Source of the DNA: a virus
Reading direction: 5' to 3' (one strand)
Length of the DNA stretch: 39,200 nucleotides
Virus record (IMG/VR): IMGVR_UViG_3300015360_001243
Coordinates: 113,999 to 153,198 of that record
Shown here: positions 31,528 through 39,185 of the stretch, in pieces
How positions within the stretch are numbered: position 1 is the first letter of the stretch
Layout of the letters: each line of letters starts with the position of its first letter
Translations under genes and position numbers: made by a program
Notes under the pieces: model-generated
Told to the model about the DNA's origin: nothing
Database searches by the model: none
The model's input: the letters and a program-made list of their open reading frames with translations, nothing else

Positions 31528-32396
31528 TGAAGTGTATATCTTGTTCAACTGAAATCAATCCGCAATGGAAACATGCTATTGATATGAACGTTTGTCCTTT
31601 TTGCGGCAAGCATATTATGGAAGAGCATCTAAAGAATCTATTTGCTTCTTTACGTGAAACCATGGATGGATTACAAGCTTATCCAGAGCAACTAGATGAT
31701 TGGATGTTATCTAATCATAATTACGTTAAAACTGATTCTCCTGATATTGGTAAGTATATGCCTGCCGATATGGTTAAGGATCTAAAGAAATTAGAGGATG
31801 ATAAGGATTTTCATAAACGAAAAGAAAGTCAAAAGTTTACAGTCAAGGTAAAGACTGAGAATGGTGAAGAGGAAGTTTTGGCTGAAAAGATTCAGTCAGA
31901 GGAGGCAACCAGCGACTTTTTCAAAAGGGCCGAGGTTATTAGACCAGTATCCTCCCAGCAGCCAAGTGCCCAAGGTGGTGGCGGCTCCACGAACCATAAT
32001 TTCCAATCCCCAGCAGAAAAGACTCAACATCTTAAAAAAGTTGCACAACAAATCAAAAGAGAAGGGTCTCAAGGTATAACCATGAGCGGAGGCTCAATGT
32101 CCCTACCTGCTGAAATGTTGGAACACGCGGATCCGGAAGCTGTAGCAGAATTTCAGTCCATGATGTCTGGAGGCGAAATTAGTTCTTCCATAGACTCTGG
32201 TGGGGATGATGATGTTCCTTCTCATATCCTAGCCGCTAATCAGGCTTTGGCGGCCCGCAAGGGCAAAGGCGGCTCTAGTAATGCAGCCGATCTATTAAAG
32301 CTCCAGCAGATGCAAGAGCGCGTAAAGAACTCACGAGAAGCTTTTGAAACTGGAGAGAATCGTGGCAGTAAAGGCGGCGGGTTTTCCAGAACCTAA
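31527..32396 (+). CDS. Hypothetical protein with N-terminal zinc ribbon
   Basis: A 289-residue protein. Its first 30 residues form a zinc ribbon (CISC, then CPFCGK). A helical charged region follows (HLKNLFASLRETMDGL, later MVKDLKKLEDDKDF). The C-terminal half is rich in Gly, Ser, Gln and Met and contains an LLKLQQMQERVKNSREAFE helix, then a Gly-rich end. I recognise no family; the ribbon suggests nucleic-acid or protein binding. Confidence 0.7.
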   Translation: MKCISCSTEINPQWKHAIDMNVCPFCGKHIMEEHLKNLFASLRETMDGLQAYPEQLDDWMLSNHNYVKTDSPDIGKYMPADMVKDLKKLEDDKDFHKRKESQKFTVKVKTENGEEEVLAEKIQSEEATSDFFKRAEVIRPVSSQQPSAQGGGGSTNHNFQSPAEKTQHLKKVAQQIKREGSQGITMSGGSMSLPAEMLEHADPEAVAEFQSMMSGGEISSSIDSGGDDDVPSHILAANQALAARKGKGGSSNAADLLKLQQMQERVKNSREAFETGENRGSKGGGFSRT

Positions 32397-32411
32397 AAAG
32401 GACGGTAAGTT

Positions 32412-32714
32412 ATGTCCATGAGAGTAATTGATAATAAAAAGGTCGATATGACCGATGATGAAGTAAAGATGTATGATAGAATCGTGCAATCTTATACTAC
32501 GGCCACTAATAAGGGCGAAGACCTTTTCATCGATCTTTTTGAAACTGACAATGATGGTATTATTGTCTTTTTAAAGCCACCTTCTAAGTTCCGAACGAGC
32601 TTCGAAGTATTCTTGTTTTTGATGAGTATTATGCAGCATCAGCATCTTCGACAGATGCACAAACAGGTGGACGATGCCTGCAAACAAATTAAAGAAAAGT
32701 TGAAAGACAAGTAA
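32412..32714 (+). CDS. Hypothetical protein
   Basis: A 100-residue protein starting at ATG 32412, with a second ATG two codons later at 32418. It begins MSMRVIDNKKVDMTDDEV and has a hydrophobic strand with IIVFLKPPSKF, followed by a His/Met-rich helix (FLFLMSIMQHQHLRQMHKQV) and a Lys-rich end. No family is recognised. It lies 15 bases after the zinc-ribbon gene, in the run of small genes that precedes recA. Confidence 0.7.
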   Translation: MSMRVIDNKKVDMTDDEVKMYDRIVQSYTTATNKGEDLFIDLFETDNDGIIVFLKPPSKFRTSFEVFLFLMSIMQHQHLRQMHKQVDDACKQIKEKLKDK

Positions 32715-32769
32715 TACTATTTGTCGAGAAAAAGTTCAACTGATTACATATTATAGTAAGGAAGACGAT

Positions 32770-33282
32770 ATGAGCCAGCAAGTAAGACTTGGTGATTTGT
32801 TAGGGACAGAGTTAGAGGAAGATTTTGCTAATTTCGACCTGACTGAAATCCAGGATGTGTTGGAAAGACTTCAGGAAACTGATGCCATTGACTTGGCTCA
32901 CGCTGAGTTATTGCAACAACAAGCATTAAGGGGAGCAGACGTAATTGTAGGTCATCTGGGGAAGATTGTGAAAACAGTTGGTTACCTAGAAGCTAAAGTA
33001 GCAAGCACAAAAAATAAAGTGTCTTTGGATTATCAAGCGCCAGATGGGGCAAGAACAACCTTAGACATGAAAAAATGGGCAGGAGAAAGTTCGCCCGAAG
33101 TAGAAGAAGTGCAAATTAAACTAGCAAAGGCCAAGGGAAGCAAACTCGTACTTGAACGTAAATATGAACTTTTGGTGAAATCTCACCATCATTTTAAAGA
33201 TATTGCGGCGGGCCTCAGACGAACGATCCTCGGATATAGTTCTGGCACGACAAACGAGAAAGTTCCCGATGGCTACGAATGA
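32770..33282 (+). CDS. Hypothetical protein, possible RecA mediator by position
   Basis: A 170-residue helical protein placed directly before recA. It contains VGYLEAKVASTKNKV, a PDGARTT turn and a C-terminal KAKGSKLVLERKYELLVKSHHHFKD helix followed by a short Arg-rich part. T4 keeps UvsY as a mediator for UvsX, and the helical layout and C-terminal basic helix are compatible with a UvsY-like function. I see no alignment strong enough to name it. The link to recombination rests on adjacency only; its stop lies 11 bases before the recA start, with the recA Shine-Dalgarno just after it. Confidence 0.7.
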   Translation: MSQQVRLGDLLGTELEEDFANFDLTEIQDVLERLQETDAIDLAHAELLQQQALRGADVIVGHLGKIVKTVGYLEAKVASTKNKVSLDYQAPDGARTTLDMKKWAGESSPEVEEVQIKLAKAKGSKLVLERKYELLVKSHHHFKDIAAGLRRTILGYSSGTTNEKVPDGYE

Positions 33283-33293
33283 TAGGAGATAGA

Positions 33294-34460
33294 ATGTCGA
33301 ATAAATTAGACGCATTTTTCAAAAGTTATGCGGAGTCAGCAGAACAACTTGATTACAAAATGGCCCATGAAACTGTAGGTAAGAAGTTACCTGCAACCTC
33401 AACGGGCTCTCTAGCGTTAGATAACGCTCTGTCAGCGGGCGGCTTACCAAAGGGTAGACTCTTTCAATATTATGGTCCAACTGGATCCGGTAAAACGTTG
33501 ATGGCAATGTTGGCTATGAAAGAAGCTCAGGCCGACGATCCCACCGCTCAACAAATGTTTATTGACGCAGAAGGAACTTTCGATCCTAACTGGGCAGAAT
33601 CTCTAGGATTAGATACTTCTCGTATCATCTTGGTTGAACAAGAGACTGCCGTTATTGGTCGTAAATGTTTTGAATTGATTCTTGGTGTTCCTAAGGAAGA
33701 CAAGAAGACGCACGAATTAGTCGGCAAAGCTAAAGATGGATTGCTAGACCTTATCATGGCTGGCGAATTGAACATCAATATGGTGGTTCTAGATTCCTTG
33801 GGAGCCATCATGCCCCCTGGAGAAGATATCTCTAGAGTCGGTAAAATGAATATGTCTTTGCTTGCAAGGTTTTTGACTACGACATTCCGTAAGCTATCTT
33901 TAGATGCTAATAAGGCTCAAGTTCCTTTCATCTTTATTAATCACAAGAAAGATGGAATGGATCCTTATGGATCAGATCACACATTCTCTGGTGGTAATAG
34001 TTACGCTCATTTCTTGTCAGCTAACATCTATTTTGAATCAGTCAATAGGGCTGATGCCAAGGTGTTGGATGAGAATGAAGATAGAATTGGCGCCACCATT
34101 CGTGCCACTATTGAGAAATCTAAGTTCGGTCCGTGGCCGCGCAAGTGCGAATTCAGAGTAAACTTTGGAATCGGCGTTATAGACAAGCATCTTGAGATCG
34201 CTCAACTGGCACTAGATTACAATGTAGTCACTAAGCCAACAACCGTATCTCATGAATTTGGAGATCGTAAGTGGGTTGGTTTCGGTAAGTTCTGCGATGC
34301 AATCAAAGATGAACCAGCGCTATATGATGAATTAGCTCTCAAGATTATCGAAGCTCGCGATGCGAAACTTGCAGATAAGTTGAAGGAGCAAGAGCTTAAA
34401 ACTGCCGCTCGTGAAGCCGAAGTTAAAGAGGGCAAGAAGAAAGTAAAGAAAGGCGAATAA
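33294..34460 (+). CDS. recA: RecA/UvsX-type recombinase
   Basis: A 388-residue recombinase. Signature blocks are STGSLALDNALSAGGLPKGR (36-55), Walker A GPTGSGKT (61-68), FIDAEGTFDP, Walker B MVVLDSLGA and a NHKKDGMDPYG loop region. It forms filaments on single-stranded DNA and drives strand exchange, for repair and recombination-dependent replication. I chose ATG 33294, 6 bases after AGGAG (33283-33287); an in-frame ATG at 33279 overlaps the previous gene. The closely packed mediator-like, RecA, winged-helix and SSB genes form a recombination cluster. The C-terminal tail is Lys/Glu-rich. Confidence 0.93.
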   Translation: MSNKLDAFFKSYAESAEQLDYKMAHETVGKKLPATSTGSLALDNALSAGGLPKGRLFQYYGPTGSGKTLMAMLAMKEAQADDPTAQQMFIDAEGTFDPNWAESLGLDTSRIILVEQETAVIGRKCFELILGVPKEDKKTHELVGKAKDGLLDLIMAGELNINMVVLDSLGAIMPPGEDISRVGKMNMSLLARFLTTTFRKLSLDANKAQVPFIFINHKKDGMDPYGSDHTFSGGNSYAHFLSANIYFESVNRADAKVLDENEDRIGATIRATIEKSKFGPWPRKCEFRVNFGIGVIDKHLEIAQLALDYNVVTKPTTVSHEFGDRKWVGFGKFCDAIKDEPALYDELALKIIEARDAKLADKLKEQELKTAAREAEVKEGKKKVKKGE

Positions 34461-34461
34461 A

Positions 34462-34803
34462 ATGACTGAGAAAGATTTCGCAGTTAGTTCAGTAGGGATT
34501 CCATCAGTAGCTACGGTTTCAAAGAAACCTTGTTATTTGATTACCCTAGTGGACCCTGCTGGAAAAGGAACAATAGTAAGTCGTTTTATTACGCTTGACA
34601 AGCCTGACTTGCTAAGTGGATTTGTCCAAGTTAAAGGAACCTTTGTTGAAGGCGGCGATGAAGTTTTGGTAAAAACTTTTACTGAAGTTTTAGCTGCAAC
34701 CCCTAAAGAATCCTTTATAGATATTATGCTTCCTTGGCATCGTATACACAGCATAAGAAGCCTTGTTTTTAATGCAAATAAACCCGCAACAGTAATCAGA
34801 TAA
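34462..34803 (+). CDS. Hypothetical protein downstream of recA
   Basis: A 113-residue protein made mainly of beta strands by eye (KKPCYLITLVDP, then FVQVKGTFVEGG) and ending with SFIDIMLPWHRIHSIRSLVF. It begins one base after the recA stop. The family is unknown to me. Its tight spacing suggests a function linked to recombination, but no motif shows this. Confidence 0.75.
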   Translation: MTEKDFAVSSVGIPSVATVSKKPCYLITLVDPAGKGTIVSRFITLDKPDLLSGFVQVKGTFVEGGDEVLVKTFTEVLAATPKESFIDIMLPWHRIHSIRSLVFNANKPATVIR

Positions 34804-34824
34804 AGTAAGAAAGTGAGCAATAAA

Positions 34825-35139
34825 ATGGCATCTAATAGTAAGACAAATAATCGCAGAATTTCTGCAATCGACAGTGTCGACGACATTGTTTTTCGTGGAG
34901 TTTCTTCGGTTGTTGAAAAACAATCTAAGGACATGTGGATTGGGACCATGACTGAGTTGGCAAGAGCTTTGAACAGAGTTTCAAGCAAGAGACAACGCAC
35001 GATTCTACCAGGAAGTCCAGGCGCTCTTAGAGTGGTAATTAATAGAGTAGTGAATAGACTACGTAACAGTGGTATCGGAGTAAGATTTGTTCGTACTACT
35101 GATCATGGAAGAACTCGTTTAGTTAGATTTACACAATAA
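34825..35139 (+). CDS. Winged-helix-like DNA-binding protein
   Basis: A 104-residue basic protein. Residues 33-100 have a winged-helix pattern: GTMTELARALNRV as first helices, then LPGSPGALRVVINRVVNRLRNSG as the recognition region, and GVRFVRTTDHGRTRLVRF as the wing. Similar domains occur at the ends of some phage and plasmid replication proteins. I chose ATG 34825, with AAGTGAG 7 bases upstream; the GTG at 34813 lies within that site. Target DNA is unknown. It could regulate the recA/SSB cluster. Confidence 0.75.
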   Translation: MASNSKTNNRRISAIDSVDDIVFRGVSSVVEKQSKDMWIGTMTELARALNRVSSKRQRTILPGSPGALRVVINRVVNRLRNSGIGVRFVRTTDHGRTRLVRFTQ

Positions 35140-35217
35140 TGTGTAGTAGAATAAAAACAGTAGATTGTTAATAGAAAAGTACCTTAGTGTACAGAAGATA
35201 AATAACAGGAGATTAAG

Positions 35218-35967
35218 ATGACTACATTTGGTGAAGTATCATATGCTGATGACGTATACGGTGGCGACAGTAACAAGAAGACCACTAACAACAAGGATTT
35301 ATTCCTTCGTTTGAATGAAGGATCTAACGAAGTTAGATTAGTAACCGCGCCCCACCAGTACTTGGTGCACAAGGTTAAGAAAGACCCAAACAATCCAAAG
35401 GATTTCGGGCAAAAGGTAAAGTGCTCTCAGCTTCACGGCTCATGCCCACTTTGCGAAGCTGTAGAAGCTAAGGTAGCTGGTGAAGAAAAAGCTAAGCCAC
35501 GCTGGTTCTACGGAGTAATTGATCGTAAGACTGGAACTTACAAAATTCTAGACATTTCTTACCAAGTCTTTTCTCAAATCAGAAAGCTTGCAAGAAACAC
35601 TCAGCGTTGGGGAGATCCAACCAAGTATGACATCGATATTGTCGTAGACAAGAACGGTGGCGCTGCTGGTTACTACTCTGTTCAACCAATTTCCAAGGAG
35701 CCGCTATCCGCTGCTGACCAGGACATTAAGGACAAGGCCGATCTTGATGACCTCAAGAGACGCTGCACTCCATTGACCGCAGAACAAGTTACGAACATTG
35801 TCAATAAGATCAGAGGAATTGCAACCACGGCAACCGCTGCTGCTACTGGCACTGCTCCAGCAACCAAGACTGCTGCTAAGGCACCTGTTGCCAAGACCCC
35901 AGCCGTCAGCATGACTGATGACGAGGAATTGCCAGAGACCTTTCCAGAGTACGCAGATAACGCCTAA
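35218..35967 (+). CDS. Single-stranded DNA-binding protein (T4 gp32-like)
   Basis: A 249-residue protein resembling gp32: an N-terminal stretch with Lys, Thr and Asn, a core with DLFLRLNEGSNEVRLVTAP, a zinc region with C69, H73, C76 and C79 (SQLHGSCPLCEA), then FYGVIDRKTGTYKILDISYQVF. An Ala/Thr/Lys-rich linker leads to an acidic tail (DDEELPETFPEY), as gp32 uses to contact partner proteins. It coats single-stranded DNA in replication and recombination. AGGAG precedes the ATG. The 78-base gap upstream probably holds its promoter, and a terminator follows, so it may be made at high level on its own. Confidence 0.88.
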   Translation: MTTFGEVSYADDVYGGDSNKKTTNNKDLFLRLNEGSNEVRLVTAPHQYLVHKVKKDPNNPKDFGQKVKCSQLHGSCPLCEAVEAKVAGEEKAKPRWFYGVIDRKTGTYKILDISYQVFSQIRKLARNTQRWGDPTKYDIDIVVDKNGGAAGYYSVQPISKEPLSAADQDIKDKADLDDLKRRCTPLTAEQVTNIVNKIRGIATTATAAATGTAPATKTAAKAPVAKTPAVSMTDDEELPETFPEYADNA

Positions 35968-35990
35968 GGCTTAATTGTGTTGTTATCAAA

Positions 35991-36028
35991 TGGGGTTCAA
36001 GGTAAAACTTGAGCCCTATTCTATTTTT
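35991..36028 (+). terminator. Rho-independent terminator after SSB
   Basis: GGGTTCAAG (35993-36001) pairs with CTTGAGCCC (36008-36016) with one G-T wobble around a 6-base loop, followed by TATTCTATTTTT. It lies 24 bases after the SSB stop. It separates the SSB gene from the RuvC-like gene. Confidence 0.8.
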
Positions 36029-36046
36029 AACGTTATATTATCTAAC

Positions 36047-36601
36047 ATGACTAAAAGAGTGTTAGGGTTTGACGTGTCGAGTACCACCATTGGGTATTCT
36101 GTTCTTGATTATGATGGGACAGATTGTAAATTGTTTGATTCGGGATACCTTAAGCCACTTAAAACTGGTACTATAATTGAACGCATTGTAGATACTCGCA
36201 ATAAGATTCAATATATTATTGGCAAGTATCAGCCTAATGATATTGGAATTGAAGAGATCATTCAATTCATGCAAGGAAAGAGCACCGCTAAAACTATTAT
36301 TATGTTAACCACATTCAATAGAATGATTTGTTTATGTGCTCACGATTATCTTGGAAAGTCTCCTCAGTTATTTAGTGTTATGACTATTCGTCATGGTTTG
36401 AAGTTTGGCAAGGAACTTCCAAAAAAAGAAGATATGCCGGAGCTTGTTTCCAAACATTTAGGAATTACATTCCCCTACGAGACCAATAAAAAGGGAAAAC
36501 TAAAGGTTGAAAATTACGACAGAGCAGATGGAATCGCGGTCGGCCTTTATTATACTCTTTTGTTGATGGGTAAGATTACACGTAAGGGCAAGAAAAAATG
36601 A
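36047..36601 (+). CDS. RuvC-like Holliday junction resolvase
   Basis: A 184-residue RNase H-fold nuclease with the RuvC pattern: LGFDVSSTTIGY with D9, an IGIEE strand with E69 or E70, and DRADGIAVGLYY with D158 and D161. These acids bind the metals that cut Holliday junctions. It is likely used to resolve recombination intermediates before packaging. The frame is open upstream to 35975, but that stretch contains the terminator, so I used ATG 36047. The end overlaps the DnaJ start (ATGA). Confidence 0.88.
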   Translation: MTKRVLGFDVSSTTIGYSVLDYDGTDCKLFDSGYLKPLKTGTIIERIVDTRNKIQYIIGKYQPNDIGIEEIIQFMQGKSTAKTIIMLTTFNRMICLCAHDYLGKSPQLFSVMTIRHGLKFGKELPKKEDMPELVSKHLGITFPYETNKKGKLKVENYDRADGIAVGLYYTLLLMGKITRKGKKK

Positions 36602-37539
36602 ATCTCAAGGAAGCTTATTCAATCTTAGAAATACCTCAAGGCACGCCTCCGGAGGATGCCAAGAAGAAGTATCGAGAACTTACTAAAAAGTACCACCCTG
36701 ATATCAACAAGGATGCTGGGGCTGAAGATAAGTTCAAAAAGATTAATGAAGCTTACCAAGTTGTCTCTAGTGGAAAGAGTAATGATCGTGCCGAACAACC
36801 TCAATGGCAACAAAACCAAAACCCTTATAATCCTTTTGGTCGCCAGGCGAAGCAAGTTAGTCATATTGAAGCAAGAACTACTGTTTCTTTCAAAGACTCA
36901 GTTCTTGGCTGCAAAAAAGAATTGAAGTTCAATCGTAAGACTAAGTGTAAAGATTGCAATGGAGAAGGCGAGATAGCTAAAAATAACGGATGTGAAAAGT
37001 GCGGTGGTAAAGGACAGGTAGTTACCCGTCAAGGATTTTCCGTTATGATTGAGACTTGTTCTAAATGTTATGGTAGAACTCAAGCAGATGCTTGTAACAC
37101 TTGTAATTCAGAAGGTACATTAGAGGCTGAGGTCACAATTACTGTTTCTATTCCGGGCGGGATTCAAAATGGAAACATTTTACGTCTTGGTGGTATGGGT
37201 AATTTCGCTGGCCACTTTGGACCGATAGAGCAACATAGCGATGTCTATTTGCATTTAAATGTAACACCGGAAAAAGATTTAGAGTTACAAGGAAATGATG
37301 TTGTAACCAAACTATCTATTTCTTTGTTGGAAGCTTTAAAGGGTTGTCATAAACCAGTAAAAACTATCTTAGGGACCAGAGATATACAGATTAAATCTAA
37401 ATCAAAGAATAAAGAAGAAGTCATTATTTCACATTTAGGAGTTAACCGACAAGGTAATCAAAGAGTTATTCTGGATATAGAGTATCCTGAGAACGTTGAT
37501 AATCTAATTAATATTCTATCTGAGGAAGGAAAAGCTTAA
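36598..37539 (+). CDS. dnaJ: DnaJ-type co-chaperone with four zinc repeats
   Basis: A 313-residue DnaJ-like protein. The J domain has HPD at 33-35 and should stimulate Hsp70 ATPase. A short Gln/Asn/Pro linker replaces the usual Gly/Phe region. Four CxxC-type zinc repeats follow (CKDCNGEG, CEKCGGKG, CSKCYGRT, CNTCNSEG), then the C-terminal substrate-binding beta domain. It lacks the extreme C-terminal dimer part of E. coli DnaJ (376 residues). No DnaK is seen here, so it probably works with host DnaK. It is coupled to the RuvC-like gene by an ATGA overlap. Confidence 0.93.
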   Translation: MNLKEAYSILEIPQGTPPEDAKKKYRELTKKYHPDINKDAGAEDKFKKINEAYQVVSSGKSNDRAEQPQWQQNQNPYNPFGRQAKQVSHIEARTTVSFKDSVLGCKKELKFNRKTKCKDCNGEGEIAKNNGCEKCGGKGQVVTRQGFSVMIETCSKCYGRTQADACNTCNSEGTLEAEVTITVSIPGGIQNGNILRLGGMGNFAGHFGPIEQHSDVYLHLNVTPEKDLELQGNDVVTKLSISLLEALKGCHKPVKTILGTRDIQIKSKSKNKEEVIISHLGVNRQGNQRVILDIEYPENVDNLINILSEEGKA

Positions 37540-37877
37540 TGGCATTTTCAACTTTTTGCACCACCAAGGGTTGCGGTAAAATTCAAGAACCCTTTTTAGA
37601 TCCCCAAGATAATAAAGTTTATTGCTCTCTGTGCGAGGGTGAAATAACTAATCTTACTCCTTTTGTTAAGAACCAAATGAAGGCTTCGAAGCAATTTAGG
37701 CAAAAGAAAATTAAACCATTTGCCGTCAAATGCATGAAATGTGGCCGAGAAGAGCGACCGAAAGTGGAGAACAACGATATAGTCTGTGGTGTCTGCTCGC
37801 AGCCTATGGACAATCTCAGCCCTATCTTCAAGAACATGTTGAAGGAAAAACTCAAGACGATTGACAAAGAAGTGTAA
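37539..37877 (+). CDS. Tandem zinc-ribbon protein
   Basis: A 112-residue protein made of two repeated zinc-ribbon units. The first has CTTKGC then CSLC and an ITNLTPFVKNQMK tail (residues 7-50). The second has CMKC then CGVC and a matching MDNLSPIFKNMLK tail (65-105). The repetition points to an internal duplication. Its ATG overlaps the DnaJ stop (TAATG), so the two are co-translated. A role in transcription or in chaperoning is possible; no enzyme motif is present. Confidence 0.8.
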   Translation: MAFSTFCTTKGCGKIQEPFLDPQDNKVYCSLCEGEITNLTPFVKNQMKASKQFRQKKIKPFAVKCMKCGREERPKVENNDIVCGVCSQPMDNLSPIFKNMLKEKLKTIDKEV

Positions 37878-37900
37878 GCATACCAGTGAGGAAGTTCGGC

Positions 37901-38671
37901 ATGTTAGACAAGATTGTAGAATCAGCTAGATATCTACTTGATAATTTCCCTGAAGCACGGGAATGTAAGGATTATCTTGATTCTCGTTTGAATCAAGAGA
38001 GTCAGGAGTTGTTTAACTTTGGCTATTTTCCTGGCATTCAGAATCTTAGCGTTCTGACAGACATGGTTGGCGAAGACGTTCTTCGTAAACTCAAGCTACT
38101 TTACACTAAATCTATAGAGGATACTATGGGCCCCCGCAGTTATCCCATTTGTTATTTTGAGCATCACCCTCTAATCATGCCCTACCGTAATCCCTACGGT
38201 GAAGTGGTCGCTTTGGTCGGCAGGTCTCTTCTAAACGATGAGGAGCGCACAGCCCAAGGAATAAAGTCAAAATATAAGAATACGCAAGAAACCTCAGCTT
38301 TTAAGAAAGGTAACCTATTATTTGGTCTTTATGAGAATAAAAAGCATATTTTAGATCAAAATTGTGTTTATATTGTAGAAGGTCAATTTGATGTTATTAA
38401 ATCTGTAGAGATGGGATTTAAAAATATTGTTGCTTTAGGGACGAATTCTATGACTGCATATCAATTTTCAGTCATTAGCAGATACACGGATAACATATTT
38501 CTTTTATTAGATAATGATGTGTCTGGTGAAAAGGGGAGGAAACATATTATAAGTAAGTTTGGCAAACTTGCCAATATTCAAAATTTCTATTTACCAAATC
38601 CCTATAAAGACATAGACGAATACTTTACTAAAACTGGTGAAGAGTCTGTGTCTTTTGTTGTCAGAGCATGA
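37901..38671 (+). CDS. DnaG-type primase catalytic core (TOPRIM), lacking its own zinc domain
   Basis: A 256-residue protein corresponding to the RNA polymerase domain of DnaG: an N-terminal part with YLDSRL, then FNFGYFPGI, PYRNPYGEVVALVGR, SKYKNT and FKKGNLLFGL. The TOPRIM motifs follow: VEGQFD with E160 and D164, and LLLDND with D204 and D206. It would make RNA primers. The zinc domain is encoded separately at 16353, some 21 kb away, so the primase appears split. I chose ATG 37901, which follows AGGAAG with a 7-base gap; the GTG at 37886 lies upstream of that site. Confidence 0.9.
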   Translation: MLDKIVESARYLLDNFPEARECKDYLDSRLNQESQELFNFGYFPGIQNLSVLTDMVGEDVLRKLKLLYTKSIEDTMGPRSYPICYFEHHPLIMPYRNPYGEVVALVGRSLLNDEERTAQGIKSKYKNTQETSAFKKGNLLFGLYENKKHILDQNCVYIVEGQFDVIKSVEMGFKNIVALGTNSMTAYQFSVISRYTDNIFLLLDNDVSGEKGRKHIISKFGKLANIQNFYLPNPYKDIDEYFTKTGEESVSFVVRA

Positions 38672-38688
38672 TCTGACAGATATATTCT
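38659..38688 (+). promoter_or_regulatory. Hairpin plus GATATATT box at the end of the primase gene
   Basis: TGTCAGA (38659-38665) pairs perfectly with TCTGACA (38672-38678) around a 6-base loop that holds most of the stop codon. GATATATTCT follows directly (38679-38688), 33 bases before the next ATG. A hairpin touching a GATATATA-type box is also seen at 12232-12253. The lack of a T tract argues against a simple terminator. A promoter with operator is one reading; this is inferred. Confidence 0.4.
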
Positions 38689-38720
38689 GATTCGGTCTCT
38701 AAATCTAGCTGGGAGTTCAT

Positions 38721-39161
38721 ATGGAACGAAGAAAAAATAGGTCAGATAAGTATCAATGGGTTTTGTTAGAAACGGTTTGCTCAAATGACATGTTGGAATC
38801 ATTTTGCAACGAGGATAGTATTTCTGCAAGACTTAACCCTTACGCATACGACGAGGGCTTAATTGAGTTGGAAGAACAGTTAAAAAAAGAATTTTGGAGA
38901 GTAGTTGATACATTATTGACCCCACGACAAAGAGAAGTTATTAGACTATATGCAGATGGCTACACCCAAATGGAAATCGCCAAGATGCTGAATGTCAACC
39001 AAAGCTCGATTACAAAGTCATTAAATGGAAATGTGGACTACAAGAACGGTAAAAAGATTTACGGAGGAGCCAGAAAGAAAATCCGTAAGATTATCGAAAA
39101 TGACGACAAGATCAAAGACATCTTGACTAAAATGAGAGATTTAAGAGAAGAGCGTTGGTAA
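38721..39161 (+). CDS. Sigma-70 region 4-like helix-turn-helix protein
   Basis: A 146-residue protein with a helical N-terminal part and a C-terminal HTH: LTPRQREVIRLYADGYTQME, then IAKMLNVNQSSITKSLNG. This is the pattern of sigma region 4, which reads -35 elements, and of LuxR-like HTHs. Region 2 is absent, so it is not a full sigma factor. It could be a phage regulator that redirects host polymerase, perhaps to the GATATATA boxes. GGGAG lies 5 bases before the ATG. The tail is basic (YGGARKKIRKI). Confidence 0.82.
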   Translation: MERRKNRSDKYQWVLLETVCSNDMLESFCNEDSISARLNPYAYDEGLIELEEQLKKEFWRVVDTLLTPRQREVIRLYADGYTQMEIAKMLNVNQSSITKSLNGNVDYKNGKKIYGGARKKIRKIIENDDKIKDILTKMRDLREERW

Positions 39162-39175
39162 TTCGGAAATGACCT

Positions 39176-39185
39176 GATATATAAT
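39176..39185 (+). promoter_or_regulatory. GATATATAAT box near window end
   Basis: GATATATAAT, identical to the 10-mer at 12240-12249, lies 15 bases after the sigma-like gene. It is followed by CGGAGG (39190-39195), a good ribosome binding site for a gene beginning just beyond the window. This arrangement supports a promoter for that gene. Confidence 0.5.

Noticed and set aside
34533-35000. A 155-codon minus-strand frame below the recA cluster
   Set aside because: It runs across two well-supported + strand genes and their gap, with Leu/Ser/Thr-heavy composition expected of an antisense shadow.
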